From positions 382,969 to 446,968 of the forward strand of contig CALXET010000001.1 of the NCBI GenBank assembly GCA_944387405.1: DNA of 64,000 nucleotides. The letters run 5' to 3'. How positions within the stretch are numbered: the stretch's first letter is position 1; each line of letters begins with the position of its first letter. The notes beneath the pieces are model-generated. The model was not told where the DNA came from and did no database searches. It saw only the letters and a list, made by a program, of their open reading frames with translations. The position numbers were made by a program, and so were the translations under genes. Origin of the DNA: an uncultured Clostridia bacterium (lineage in GTDB: Bacteria; Bacillota; Clostridia; TANB77; CAG-508). This document shows positions 42,422-52,265 of this stretch, piece by piece.

Positions 42422-43867
42422 TTATTGTATTTTTAAATATCCACCAAATACTTTGCTTGCTGGATAATCTGGTAATACTTTGCTTCCACCAGCAAGAATT
42501 ACTGAATCTCCTGTTTCTAAGTTTCCTAATTCTTTGTGTTTTTCGATTCCTTTTTCAATTATTAAATCAATATTTGTTTCATCTTTAACAAGTACAGGAA
42601 ATACGTTCCATACGATTGATAATTGATTATAAACTTTTTCATTATCTGTAACTACTAATATTGGGCAAGCAGGTCCAATTGCAGATAAAAGATTAGCTGT
42701 TCTTCCTGTATGAGTATATGCAACTATTGCATCAGCCATCATATTTCTTGCTGTTTTTCCTGCGGTATAAGCTACATTAAATTCTAGATCATTTTTATCT
42801 AATTCTAATACTCTGTTATCAAATCTCTTCCAATATTTAATATTTTTCTCAATATGTTTTGATATTGTAGACATTGCTTCAACACATTCAACTGGATATT
42901 CACCACTTGCACATTCTCCAGAAAGCATTATACAACTACTTCTATCATATACAGCATTTGCAACATCGCTAACTTCTGCTCTTGTTGGTCTTGGATTATG
43001 TGTCATTGATTCAAGCATTTGTGTAGCTGTAATAACTGGTTTACCAGTATTGTTACATAATCTGATAAATCTTTTTTGTACAACTGGAACATCTTCCATT
43101 GGTATTTCAACACCCATATCTCCACGAGCTACCATTATACCATCTGAAAGTTCAAGTATTTCTTCAATATTTTCTACACCTTCTTGGCTTTCTATTTTTG
43201 AGATAATTTTTATATCTTGACCACCATTATCATCTAATAATTTTCTTATTTGTCTAACATCATCTGGTCTTCTTATAAATGAAGCAAAAATGTAATCAAA
43301 ACCAGCTTTTACACCTTTTGTAATATCATCAATATCTTTTTCACCTAAAGCTGGTAATTCAACTACAACACCAGGAATATTCATTGTTTTTCTTGAACCC
43401 AATTTTCCTGTATTTTGAGCTGTACAAACAATATCTTGTCCATTTATTTCTTTTACTTTGAATTCTATTGCTCCATCATCAACTAATATTGTTGAACCTG
43501 GTTTTACATCTTTGTATAATTCTTTATAACTTAATGTTGTTTTTGTGTTATTTCCTATTATATCATCATGAACAAATGTAAATTCTTGTCCTTTTTCTAT
43601 TGTAACTTTTTCGTCTCCTGATTCTAATTTACCTGTTCTAATTTCTGGTCCTTTTGTATCAAGAGCCATTGCTATAGGTAAGTTAAGTTTTTCTCTGCAT
43701 CTCTTAATTGTTGCAATCTTTTCTGCATTTTCTTCATAACCGCCATGTGAAAAGTTAATTCTGCAAACATTTAAACCTGCATTCATAAGTTTTGTAAGCA
43801 TTTCTTCACTTTCGCTTGCTGGTCCTATTGTACCAATGATTTTTGTCTTTCTTAAATCTGATTTCAT
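42422..43867 (-). CDS. pyk: Pyruvate kinase
   Basis: 481 residues, the length of a pyruvate kinase without the extra C-terminal PEP-utiliser-like domain of Bacillus enzymes. Motifs: RKTKIIGTIGPASES at the start, ALDTKGPEIRTG, DDGAIEF, KIISKIESQEGV with the catalytic Lys, and IMVARGDMGVEIP. It makes ATP and pyruvate from phosphoenolpyruvate and ADP at the end of glycolysis. It is a single-gene unit here with no phosphofructokinase gene beside it. Confidence 0.96.
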   Translation of the reverse strand: MKSDLRKTKIIGTIGPASESEEMLTKLMNAGLNVCRINFSHGGYEENAEKIATIKRCREKLNLPIAMALDTKGPEIRTGKLESGDEKVTIEKGQEFTFVHDDIIGNNTKTTLSYKELYKDVKPGSTILVDDGAIEFKVKEINGQDIVCTAQNTGKLGSRKTMNIPGVVVELPALGEKDIDDITKGVKAGFDYIFASFIRRPDDVRQIRKLLDDNGGQDIKIISKIESQEGVENIEEILELSDGIMVARGDMGVEIPMEDVPVVQKRFIRLCNNTGKPVITATQMLESMTHNPRPTRAEVSDVANAVYDRSSCIMLSGECASGEYPVECVEAMSTISKHIEKNIKYWKRFDNRVLELDKNDLEFNVAYTAGKTARNMMADAIVAYTHTGRTANLLSAIGPACPILVVTDNEKVYNQLSIVWNVFPVLVKDETNIDLIIEKGIEKHKELGNLETGDSVILAGGSKVLPDYPASKVFGGYLKIQ

Positions 43868-44031
43868 TTTACCATTCCTCTTTCTATATTAAATTTTATT
43901 ATAAACTATTTTTTTACTTTTTATGCATCAAGCAACTGCTATTATAGCAGAAAATAAATAATTAAACAAGATTTTTGTTATATTTTCTTTAAATTTGTGT
44001 ATTATTTAATATGCTGCTTAAAACAAGCTAT

Positions 44032-44059
44032 AAAGAGTAGATTTTCGAACCTACTCTTT
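44032..44059 (-). terminator. Terminator after glucan phosphorylase gene
   Basis: Minus-strand stem AAAGAGTAG/CTACTCTTT with a ten-base loop. The U-tract is weak (ATAGC), so efficiency is uncertain. Confidence 0.55.
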
Positions 44060-44073
44060 ATTTTATAGTTAAA

Positions 44074-46641
44074 TTATTTTGTCATCCATTTAATTAAATT
44101 CATATTAGCAGAATCCATTAACATTTCATGTTTTGGCATTACTCTAAATGTATATCCAAAATTTCCACCTGTTGTTAATTTGATATCTGTTTCATATTTT
44201 ATTTTATCACTTTCTTCTTTACTGTCAACCCTTTTCATTTCAGTAACACTTATATTATTTACAGTACCATTTTCTAATATTTGACCATAATATACTTGTA
44301 CAGAAACATTATCTGGATTAAAGTTTGGAAGTTTTACATAGCAAGATACACTTATTGTATCTCCAGCATTCAATTTAACATTATCTATATTATCTTCTTG
44401 TGAAATTTCTATCTCATTCCATCTTTCCTTGCATGCTTTTTTCCATTTATAAAAATCCATTACTTTATTTAAATCAGTAAAGTTTTTATTATATTGATCA
44501 CAAAGTGGTAAATACAAACCTTCTGTATAATCTACAAGCATTCTAGCAGTACTATAATTTCCTCCTGTTGTAATTATAGAGTTTTTCATTATTTTTACCC
44601 ACTCTTTAGAAACTCCATCTTCATCTTTCTTAGCATAATAAGCTGGAATAATTTTATTTTCTAATATGTTATATATACTATTACTATCTGCTTTATCTTG
44701 TATTTCATAAGATTCATATGTTGCATTAGTTCCAATAGCCCATCCATTAGTTCCTGTATAACCTTCAGCCCACCATCCATCTAGTACACTAAAGTTTATT
44801 ACACCATTAACAGAAGCTTTTTCACCAGAAGTTCCTGAAGCTTCCATTGGTCTTCTTGGGTTATTTAGCCATACATCTACACCACTTATCAAATATCTTG
44901 CCATTCCAATATTATAATTTTCTAATATAAATATTTTTCCTTTAAATTGTGGCATCATAGAAATTTCATGAATTTGTTTTATTAGATCTTGACCTTCTGT
45001 ATCTGCTGGATGAGCTTTTCCTGCAAATATTAATTGAACTGGTCTATCTTTATTATTCATGATTTGAGTCAATCTTTCTATATCACTAAATATAAGTGTT
45101 GCTCTTTTATATGTAGCAAATCTTCTAGCAAAACCTATTGTTAATGCATTTGGATTTAATTTAGAAGTAATTTCTGCTATTTGCTCATATCCATAACCAC
45201 TTTTTCTAAATCTTGCTGTTATATTGTCTTTTACAAGTTTTATTAACTTTTCTTTTCTTTTTACATGTTCTTCCCATAATCTCTTATCAGGAATATTGTT
45301 TATCTTTTTCCATGTATTATTATCATGAATATTTTCTTGCCAATATGGAGTTAAATATTCATTATATAATTCTTTAATATTTGGAGCAAGCCAAGTACAA
45401 GTATGAATACCATTTGTAACATAAGTTATAGGTGATTCATTAGGCGCTATTTCTGGCCATACATCTGAGAATAATTCCCTTGATACTGCACCATGAAGCT
45501 TACTTACACCATTTTTCTTACCAGCAATTCTTAAAGCAAGCATTCCCATATTAAATCCTGATTCTAATTCTTCTTGCTCTCTCATTCCAAGTTTTAAAAA
45601 TTCTTCTCTAGTAATTCCATATTCGTCCCAAATTCCATCAAAATATTTATCCATAAGACTAATATCAAATATATCGTTTCCTGCTGGAACTGGAGTATGA
45701 GTTGTAAATACTGTTTTAGAAGTTACTATTTCTTTTGCAATATTAAATGATACCTTCTTTTCTTCCATAACATCTTTAATTAATTGAAGTGTTAAGAAAG
45801 AAGAATGTCCTTCATTCATATGATATACTGTAGGATTATATCCTAGAGTCTTAAGTAATATAACACCTGCCATTCCTAAAACAATTTCTTGTCTTATTCT
45901 CATTTCTTTATCTCCACCATAAAGTCTAAGTGTTATATTTTTATATTCTTCAATATTTTGTTCAATATCAGAATCCATTAAATATAATTTAACTCTTCCT
46001 ACATTTATCTCCCAAACCTTTAGATATAAAGTATTTGCAAGTAAAGGTATTGAAATTATTAAATCTTCTCCAACATCATTTTTTACAGGATTAATTGGCA
46101 AATTATATAAATCTATATTGTGATATTCTGATTCTTGATGTCCATAAGCATTTATTCTTTGATTAAAATATCCATTCTTATATAAAAGTCCAACTGCAAC
46201 TAATGGAATTCCTAAATCACTTGATGCCTTTAAATGATCTCCTGAAAGTATTCCAAGTCCTCCTGAATATATTGGAAGTATTTCGTCTAATCCATATTCA
46301 GCAGAAAAGTATGCAATTGTGTCTTTCTTATTGTTTGGATGTTTTTTTGCAAACCATGTATCCTTACTATAGATGTAGCTATCATAATTACATACCACTT
46401 TATCATAGGCTTTTAAAAATTCTGTATCTGTTGCTATTTTTTCAATTTTTTCTTGATTTACTAATTTTAAAAACTTAGTTGGGTTTTTATCAATACTTTC
46501 CCATAAATCTAAATCAATCATTTTAAAAAGTTTTAAAAATTCCGTATTCCATGACCACCAAAGATTATTTGCTATTTCTGAAAGTTTTTCAATTCTCTTT
46601 GGTAATTGTGGTACTACTGTAATTCTATTGAATATATACAT
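44074..46641 (-). CDS. glgP: Alpha-glucan phosphorylase (GT35)
   Basis: 855 residues. An N-terminal DUF3417-type domain (RIEKLSEIANNLWWSWNTE) marks the alpha-glucan phosphorylase subgroup found in many anaerobes and thermophiles. The catalytic part has YFSAEYGLDEILPIYSGGLG, MNEGHSSF, and the pyridoxal-phosphate region RRPMEASGTSGEKASVNG with the PLP Lys, followed by DGWWAEGY. It releases glucose-1-phosphate from glycogen or maltodextrin. No other glycogen gene is adjacent. Confidence 0.94.
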   Translation of the reverse strand: MYIFNRITVVPQLPKRIEKLSEIANNLWWSWNTEFLKLFKMIDLDLWESIDKNPTKFLKLVNQEKIEKIATDTEFLKAYDKVVCNYDSYIYSKDTWFAKKHPNNKKDTIAYFSAEYGLDEILPIYSGGLGILSGDHLKASSDLGIPLVAVGLLYKNGYFNQRINAYGHQESEYHNIDLYNLPINPVKNDVGEDLIISIPLLANTLYLKVWEINVGRVKLYLMDSDIEQNIEEYKNITLRLYGGDKEMRIRQEIVLGMAGVILLKTLGYNPTVYHMNEGHSSFLTLQLIKDVMEEKKVSFNIAKEIVTSKTVFTTHTPVPAGNDIFDISLMDKYFDGIWDEYGITREEFLKLGMREQEELESGFNMGMLALRIAGKKNGVSKLHGAVSRELFSDVWPEIAPNESPITYVTNGIHTCTWLAPNIKELYNEYLTPYWQENIHDNNTWKKINNIPDKRLWEEHVKRKEKLIKLVKDNITARFRKSGYGYEQIAEITSKLNPNALTIGFARRFATYKRATLIFSDIERLTQIMNNKDRPVQLIFAGKAHPADTEGQDLIKQIHEISMMPQFKGKIFILENYNIGMARYLISGVDVWLNNPRRPMEASGTSGEKASVNGVINFSVLDGWWAEGYTGTNGWAIGTNATYESYEIQDKADSNSIYNILENKIIPAYYAKKDEDGVSKEWVKIMKNSIITTGGNYSTARMLVDYTEGLYLPLCDQYNKNFTDLNKVMDFYKWKKACKERWNEIEISQEDNIDNVKLNAGDTISVSCYVKLPNFNPDNVSVQVYYGQILENGTVNNISVTEMKRVDSKEESDKIKYETDIKLTTGGNFGYTFRVMPKHEMLMDSANMNLIKWMTK

Positions 46642-46812
46642 AATTTATCCTCCGCATCTTTCTAAATTTCTTTTGTAAAATCTCATAACATATATCATAA
46701 TTATCTATTATAAAATCTTTTTTGTCAATTTATTTTAATATGATTTTTTTAAAATATTTATTTTTTTCTTGTTTTTTAAATATTTCATTTTTTTAACAAT
46801 TTTTTTACACTA

Positions 46813-46841
46813 TTTCCAGTTTTTTTATTTTGTAGTATAAT
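46813..46841 (+). promoter_or_regulatory. Promoter of the GC-shifted membrane-protein ORF
   Basis: TTTCCA (46813-46818), a 17-bp spacer and TATAAT (46836-46841). A leader of about 75 nt with GGAGG follows. The stretch 46642-46812 before it is plain AT-rich intergenic DNA with nothing else recognised. Confidence 0.6.
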
Positions 46842-46921
46842 TAAATTAGGTATTTTTTTATTATGGGGAGCCTTTGTAGAAAAAACATAGCAAAAACACA
46901 ATTAATAAGGAGGAAACAACA

Positions 46922-47647
46922 ATGGCAAACAACAAGAGAAACACTAGAAAAACCGCTAAAACTAGCAAGAAGGCTTATTACCAGCGAATCGCCACTCGGC
47001 TTTTCGTTGTAATTAGTGTTCTGGCACTGATGGGAAGTTTAGCTTTTACCGGTATCCAGTTTGGATGGAAGCTTGCTTCTACCCAAATTCAAATGGGGTA
47101 CTATTACAGAGAAATTCGTGACGCAGAGTCAACTCGTGACTACAACAACGACATGGCTCGTATGTATGGTCACATTCCGACTTATCGGCACGATGCTGAT
47201 GAAGCCGACGCTTCGATTGATGTGTTAAACGAAAAGCGTGATGCAATTCGTAATAGCACTGATCCGGTCGTCGCATTCGCAGCAAAGAACGGTGTTGATA
47301 TTTCCATTATTGGTATTAGCCTTGGCATCTTTGTGATCATGGGCTTTGCAATTTATGGAATGCACAAATCGTTCTGGTTTTGGGTTGGTGTTGGGGAAGT
47401 TATCCTCAAATACACGATCCGATTTCTGATTTCTCTGCTCGGTCTTATCTGCTTTGCAATTTACCGTGGTTTTCAGATGATAGCCACAGCTATCGCTGAT
47501 TTGGTAGTTGTACTCGCAGATCGAATTCGTGCTCGCCGTTATGAGAAATACGAGGAGTATGATGAATACTTTGATTATGACTCAGAAGACGACGAAGCCG
47601 TACATGAGGCTGAAGTGATTCAGTTTCCCAGGCACAGGATCGGATAA
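46922..47647 (+). CDS. GC-shifted membrane ORFan, unknown function
   Basis: 241 residues, on the opposite strand to its neighbours. The GC content is visibly about half, far above the surrounding DNA. A basic Lys/Thr/Arg tail (1-25) precedes a membrane helix at about 27-47. A charged helical segment (about 55-115) leads to a helix at about 127-147 and a hydrophobic region at 151-198. The C-terminus is acidic and Tyr-rich (YEKYEEYDEYFDYDSEDDE). No family is recognised. A good GGAGG site, own promoter and a GC-rich terminator make it a self-contained cassette, probably acquired recently from phage or plasmid. Confidence 0.7.
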   Translation: MANNKRNTRKTAKTSKKAYYQRIATRLFVVISVLALMGSLAFTGIQFGWKLASTQIQMGYYYREIRDAESTRDYNNDMARMYGHIPTYRHDADEADASIDVLNEKRDAIRNSTDPVVAFAAKNGVDISIIGISLGIFVIMGFAIYGMHKSFWFWVGVGEVILKYTIRFLISLLGLICFAIYRGFQMIATAIADLVVVLADRIRARRYEKYEEYDEYFDYDSEDDEAVHEAEVIQFPRHRIG

Positions 47648-47657
47648 AAGCACTAAA

Positions 47658-47683
47658 GGGGACTAGCCGCAAGGCTAGCCCCC
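47658..47683 (+). terminator. Strong GC-rich terminator after the membrane ORFan
   Basis: Stem GGGGACTAGCC/GGCTAGCCCCC closing a GCAA tetraloop, followed by CCTTCCTTTTTTATTT. Its GC richness matches the ORF rather than the host background, so it probably came with the gene. Confidence 0.85.
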
Positions 47684-47692
47684 CTTCCTTTT

Positions 47693-48739
47693 TTATTTAA
47701 AATAATTTTTTATAGATCCTTTACCATTTTCAGAAACAACATCTATAATAGAACCATTAATAATATTTACTGTCGGATCTAAATGACCAATATCTGCATC
47801 ATATATTACTGGGATATCTAAAGATGCTAAGGCATCTAATAGAGTTTTTTTCATATCTATTCCATAATCTTCTCTAAGTAATATTGATCTACCAAAAATA
47901 ATACCATTACAGTATTTAAAGTATCCTGCATTTTTCATTTTCCAAAGATTACAGAAAAGTTGTGGTGTACTCATTTCAAAAACTTCTAAAAACCATACTA
48001 TTCCATCATCTTTATATTTTTCAATAAATTCAGATATTTTATCATATTTTGTTCCTATAATATTTGTTATTACATCAAAACATCCACCTAAAGCTCTTCC
48101 TGAAAAATTTATTTTCTCTTCATCTTTTAAATTTTTCCATTCTACTTTATTTACTAAGTTATATCCAGCATATGGATCTTCGTCTTCATCTGTTACTTCG
48201 CCTTTAATTATTTTTTCAAGCCAATTTTCTTCATATTTATCAAAACTCTTTTGTTCTATCTCTTCTCCACTCATTAATCTTAATGAATCAAGTAAATCTC
48301 TTCCTGGCTTTTTCATTCCATATGATTTAATATTAGAACCATATATAGTTGCAATATCACAAATCGTTGTAAGTAAAAATTCTAGATATGTATTATCTGA
48401 ATATCCTTGAAACCATGTCGACTTTAATTTTTTTATTTCTTCAAAATCTAGATTTTCTATCATCTCACACATAAAGTCTCCACCATCTGCAGATATTATT
48501 GCTCTTACATCTTTATTGTTCCATAACTCCATAAATTCTTTAGCTCTCGTTTTTCCATCTGTACTTCTTCCAAATTCGCTTTTCCTAACACTTTCTGTTT
48601 CAATGCACTTATAACCTAAATTTTTTAAATTTCTTTCTGCATTTTCTAATCTTAAAATCTTATCTTGTTTTATAATTCCTTCTGATGGTGCGGTAATTCC
48701 TATCATATCGCCAGTTTTTAAATCATCCGGATATCTCAT
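47693..48739 (-). CDS. LD-carboxypeptidase, S66 family
   Basis: 348 residues, peptidase family S66 (LdcA/MccF). The nucleophile Ser lies in STWFQGYSDNTYLEFLL (GYSD), with an acidic partner in WFLEVFEMSTPQLF and the His in DADIGHLDPTVNI near the C-terminus; the N-terminus has ITAPSEGI. LdcA members trim the terminal D-Ala from murein tetrapeptides, MccF members cleave microcin C; MccF-like insertions make the second possible. It is followed upstream by the pepV-like gene on the same strand, suggesting peptide turnover. Confidence 0.88.
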   Translation of the reverse strand: MRYPDDLKTGDMIGITAPSEGIIKQDKILRLENAERNLKNLGYKCIETESVRKSEFGRSTDGKTRAKEFMELWNNKDVRAIISADGGDFMCEMIENLDFEEIKKLKSTWFQGYSDNTYLEFLLTTICDIATIYGSNIKSYGMKKPGRDLLDSLRLMSGEEIEQKSFDKYEENWLEKIIKGEVTDEDEDPYAGYNLVNKVEWKNLKDEEKINFSGRALGGCFDVITNIIGTKYDKISEFIEKYKDDGIVWFLEVFEMSTPQLFCNLWKMKNAGYFKYCNGIIFGRSILLREDYGIDMKKTLLDALASLDIPVIYDADIGHLDPTVNIINGSIIDVVSENGKGSIKNYFK

Positions 48740-48768
48740 TTATTTCAGCTCCTTTTAACATCTTTATT

Positions 48769-50166
48769 TTATTTAGCAAGTTCATAAATTGCTTTAGCGT
48801 ATATCTTGCACGAATCTAATAAATAATCTATTTTAATAAATTCATCTGCCTTATGACACATATCTTCTTCATTTGGCATCATAGCTCCAAAAGATACGCA
48901 TCTCTTGAAAGCTCTTGCATATGTTGCTCCACCTATAGCAAGTGGCTCTTCATTTTTTCCATAATAATCATTATAAATTTTGCATAATTTTTTTACTAGT
49001 TCATTTTCTTTTGGAATATATAATGAATCTTTTCTATCCTTAAATAAAATATCTACATTTTCGCAAGATAAAGACTTTTTAATTTCATTTTCTACATTAT
49101 CTATATTTATAGTTACTGGCACTCTTAAATTAGCACCTGCTATGATTTTATTATCCTCAATATATAATCTTGCTAAGTTTAAAGTTAACTCTCCCATTTC
49201 GTCTTTAAAGTTTATTCCTAGGCTTTTTCCATCAGTTTCTAAATTAATTTTATCACTTAGTAACTTTATAAAATCATTATTTATATTGTTTACTTTAAAA
49301 GCTTTATTAAGTACTAATACTAATCTACTAATAGCATTTATTCCAAGTTCAGGATGAGCTGCATGTGCAGCTTTTCCAAATGATTCTATTTTTAAATTTT
49401 TATCTTTAATAGCTGTTTCTATTTCAAAACTTTTTTCTTTTGCAATTTCTAGTATATCACTATTTATTTTGTCTAATAATAACTTATCTTTTATTTCTAA
49501 ACTAATACTACAATACTTAGGAACTACATTTATAGCATTGTTTTTTGTATCTATATTTTTTATAATAACATTTTCATTCTCATCTAAATCTTCACTAATA
49601 TATACACTTAGTAATCCTTTTTCTGCATATATACATGGAAAATCAGCGTCTGGACTAAAGCCAATAGTTGGCATTTCTTCTACAGCTTTATAATGATCAA
49701 TACACTTCCAATCATTTTCTTCATTAAGTCCTACTATTAGTCTTACTCTTTTATTAACTTCAAAAAGATCTTTTACTGCTTTCATTGCATACAAAGAAGC
49801 AATTACTGGTCCTTTGTCATCAGTTGTTCCTCTTCCATATATTTTTCCACCAGAAATCTCTGGTTCAAAAGGTTTATGTGTCCATCCATCTCCTGCTGGA
49901 ACTACATCTAAATGTCCAATTATTCCAAGAAGTTCATCCCCTTCTCCAAATTCTACATATCCACAATATCCATCAATGTTCTTCGTTCTGAATCCAAGTC
50001 TTTCACCAAGTTTTAAAAAATGCTCTAATGCTTGATTTACATTTTCTCCAAATGGTTTATTTGTATCAGTAGATATTTCATTGACACTTGGAATTTTAAC
50101 AATCTCACAAACTTCTTTTATAATTTCTTCTTTTTTTGAATCAATATAATCTTCTATGTGACTCAC
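48769..50166 (-). CDS. pepV: M20 family dipeptidase (PepV-like)
   Basis: 465 residues, zinc peptidase family M20A. Metal-site motifs: GIIGHLDVVPAGDGWTH (HxDVVPAG), KIYGRGTTDDKGP, LNEENDWKCI and a His near the C-terminus in MMPNEEDMCHKADEF. A lid domain interrupts the catalytic domain, as in Lactobacillus PepV. It releases amino acids from dipeptides in the cytoplasm. About 12 bp separates it from the oxidoreductase gene upstream, so all of 47.7-52.1 kb may be one operon. Confidence 0.93.
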   Translation of the reverse strand: MSHIEDYIDSKKEEIIKEVCEIVKIPSVNEISTDTNKPFGENVNQALEHFLKLGERLGFRTKNIDGYCGYVEFGEGDELLGIIGHLDVVPAGDGWTHKPFEPEISGGKIYGRGTTDDKGPVIASLYAMKAVKDLFEVNKRVRLIVGLNEENDWKCIDHYKAVEEMPTIGFSPDADFPCIYAEKGLLSVYISEDLDENENVIIKNIDTKNNAINVVPKYCSISLEIKDKLLLDKINSDILEIAKEKSFEIETAIKDKNLKIESFGKAAHAAHPELGINAISRLVLVLNKAFKVNNINNDFIKLLSDKINLETDGKSLGINFKDEMGELTLNLARLYIEDNKIIAGANLRVPVTINIDNVENEIKKSLSCENVDILFKDRKDSLYIPKENELVKKLCKIYNDYYGKNEEPLAIGGATYARAFKRCVSFGAMMPNEEDMCHKADEFIKIDYLLDSCKIYAKAIYELAK

Positions 50167-50178
50167 CCCTTTTAAAGT

Positions 50179-51429
50179 TTATCTAGATTCTAAATCAGAT
50201 ATTATTGCTTTTGCAGCTATTCTTGCAGAACTTATAGCTCTACAAACTGTTGATTTACTTTCCATCACATCTCCACCAGCATATACTTTTTCTATACTAG
50301 TTCTACAGTTTTCATCAACTTTTATTAATCCGTATTCATTTAATTCAATATTTTGTTTTTGTAATAATTCCTTATTTGGTTTTAATCCTATTGCAAAAAC
50401 TACTGAATCTGCTTTATATTCAAATTCTGAATTTACTTTATCTATTGCTTTATGGTCTATTATTTCTGTTTTTATACATTCTAATTTTTCAAGTTTTCTA
50501 CCTGTTCCTTTTCCTTTAATAACTCTTGTTAAAAATACTGGAATTACACCATCTTTTATAGCATCTTCTAACTCAATCTTTCTTGCTGGCATATGCTCTT
50601 CATCTCTTCTATATAATATAGAAACTGATTTAGCATTCATTCTTATAGCAGCTCTTGCAGAGTCCATTGCTACATTTCCTCCACCAATTACAACAACATC
50701 GCCTAATTTTTCTAGATATTTTCTATTATTATATGCTCTTAAGAAAGTATCTGAGTCATATATGTTTTCAAAATCTCCTAAATCATATGTAGATGGCTTT
50801 TCCGCACCTATTCCTAAAAATATAGCATCAAACTCATTTTTTAAATCATCTATTTTTATATCTTTTCCAAAACATGTGTTATTTCTAAACACAATTTCCA
50901 TCTTTTTTAATTTATCTATTATATTTTGTATAATATCTTTTGAAAGTCTAAAATCTGGTATACCATATCTTAATATTCCGCCATAATCTTCATCTTTTTC
51001 AAATATTGTAACTTTGTATCCTTGTTTTCTTAGTTCATATGCACATTCAAGTCCTGCAGGGCCAGAGCCAATTACAGCAACTTTTTTATCTTTTTCTTCT
51101 CCTACTTTATATTCAAATTCATAATTATTTTCTTCTGCCCATTCATTTATGAACTTTTCTAAATATCCAATACTTGTTGGAACTTGTTTTATTGCTCTTA
51201 CACATTTTCCTTCACATTGATCTTCTTGTGGGCATATTGTTCCGCAAATATGGCTAAATATATTATTTTCTTGAAGTATATCATATGCTTCTTTAAATTT
51301 TTCTTCTTTTATTTTTGAAATAAATTCTGGAATATTTGTATGAACTGGACATCCCTTTTCTTGACAAGGTCTTGTTTTACATTGTAAACACCAATTTGCT
51401 TTTTGTTTAATTTCTTCTAAGTTTTCCAT
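50179..51429 (-). CDS. Glutamate synthase small-subunit-like NAD(P)H oxidoreductase
   Basis: 416 residues. The N-terminal domain has cysteines for two 4Fe-4S clusters (CLQCKTRPCQEKGCPVHTNI and CGTICPQEDQCEGKC). Two Rossmann motifs follow: AVIGSGPAGLECAYELRKQG for FAD and VVVIGGGNVAMDSARAAIRM for NAD(P)H. A closing VYAGGDVMESKSTVCRAISSA is typical of GltD. It is shorter than usual GltD (about 460-490) and no gltB is adjacent, so it may pass electrons to another partner. Confidence 0.88.
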   Translation of the reverse strand: MENLEEIKQKANWCLQCKTRPCQEKGCPVHTNIPEFISKIKEEKFKEAYDILQENNIFSHICGTICPQEDQCEGKCVRAIKQVPTSIGYLEKFINEWAEENNYEFEYKVGEEKDKKVAVIGSGPAGLECAYELRKQGYKVTIFEKDEDYGGILRYGIPDFRLSKDIIQNIIDKLKKMEIVFRNNTCFGKDIKIDDLKNEFDAIFLGIGAEKPSTYDLGDFENIYDSDTFLRAYNNRKYLEKLGDVVVIGGGNVAMDSARAAIRMNAKSVSILYRRDEEHMPARKIELEDAIKDGVIPVFLTRVIKGKGTGRKLEKLECIKTEIIDHKAIDKVNSEFEYKADSVVFAIGLKPNKELLQKQNIELNEYGLIKVDENCRTSIEKVYAGGDVMESKSTVCRAISSARIAAKAIISDLESR

Positions 51430-51441
51430 TTTGCTTAATAC

Positions 51442-52107
51442 CTATCCTTCTATAATTTCTGTAATATTTGCTTTTTTTATTAAATCAGCAATAACTTTAT
51501 TTTTATTTACTATTGTATTGTATTTTCCTATAATAATTATTTGTTTCTTTTCTTCGTTAATCTTTATTGACCCAATTTTAAAATTTGCTTTATCTAATAT
51601 CTCTTGAACTTTTTCTATATCACACTCATCTTTATATTTTAAACTCATTTTGTAAGATATGAATTTTGAATCCCACGCGTCATATAATTTATATGAATGT
51701 GTTAAAACTATATAAAGAACTATAGTTCCTATAATTCCTCCTAAGTAGAAGCCCGCTCCTATTGCAAGTCCTATACATGTTGTACATAGTAAACTTGCTG
51801 CTGTTGTAAGTCCTTTAATATTTGATCCATCTTTTAATATCGTTCCTGCACCTATAAAACCAATACCTGATAATAGTTGCGCTGGAAGTCTTGTCATATC
51901 TGCCATCTCTGATCCTATTGAAACGTATTCTCCTGTAAGCATTACTAAACAACCACTGATACAAAGTAACATGTGTGTTCTTGCTCCTGCTGGTTTTTTT
52001 AGATGCTCTCTTTCCATTCCAATGAATCCTGCTAAAATAACACAAAGTAAAAGTCTTATCATTGTTTGGGCTTCAAAAGTATTTACTATTTCTAAAAACT
52101 CCTCCAT
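51442..52107 (-). CDS. MgtC/SapB family membrane protein
   Basis: 221 residues. Four to five membrane helices in the first 140 residues contain the family signature MIRLLLCVILAGFIGMERE and RTHMLLCISGCLVMLTGEYV, then LLSGIGFIGAGTI. A cytoplasmic ACT-like C-terminal domain of about 80 residues follows. MgtC proteins support growth at low magnesium and interact with ATP synthase or transporters. It lies 12 bp before the oxidoreductase gene. Confidence 0.92.
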   Translation of the reverse strand: MEEFLEIVNTFEAQTMIRLLLCVILAGFIGMEREHLKKPAGARTHMLLCISGCLVMLTGEYVSIGSEMADMTRLPAQLLSGIGFIGAGTILKDGSNIKGLTTAASLLCTTCIGLAIGAGFYLGGIIGTIVLYIVLTHSYKLYDAWDSKFISYKMSLKYKDECDIEKVQEILDKANFKIGSIKINEEKKQIIIIGKYNTIVNKNKVIADLIKKANITEIIEG

Positions 52108-52225
52108 TAAATCTTAATTCTCCTTTTCTTAAGTAATTTAATATGCTATATTTTATCACTCATTCTATTATTTGCGCAAGACAAACATAGAAATAAAACA
52201 ATACTAAATCTTAAAAAGTCCAAAA

Positions 52226-52259
52226 AAGAGCTTTATAAATTCTTTCTTATAAAGCTCTT
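52226..52259 (-). terminator. Terminator after gerW-like gene
   Basis: Minus-strand stem AAGAGCTTTATAA/TTATAAAGCTCTT followed by TTTTGG, directly after the stop codon. Confidence 0.8.
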
Positions 52260-52265
52260 ACAATT

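Noticed and set aside
47079..47672. Minus-strand ORFs opposite the GC-shifted membrane gene
   Set aside because: They are antisense shadows; the plus-strand frame has promoter, GGAGG, membrane helices and terminator.
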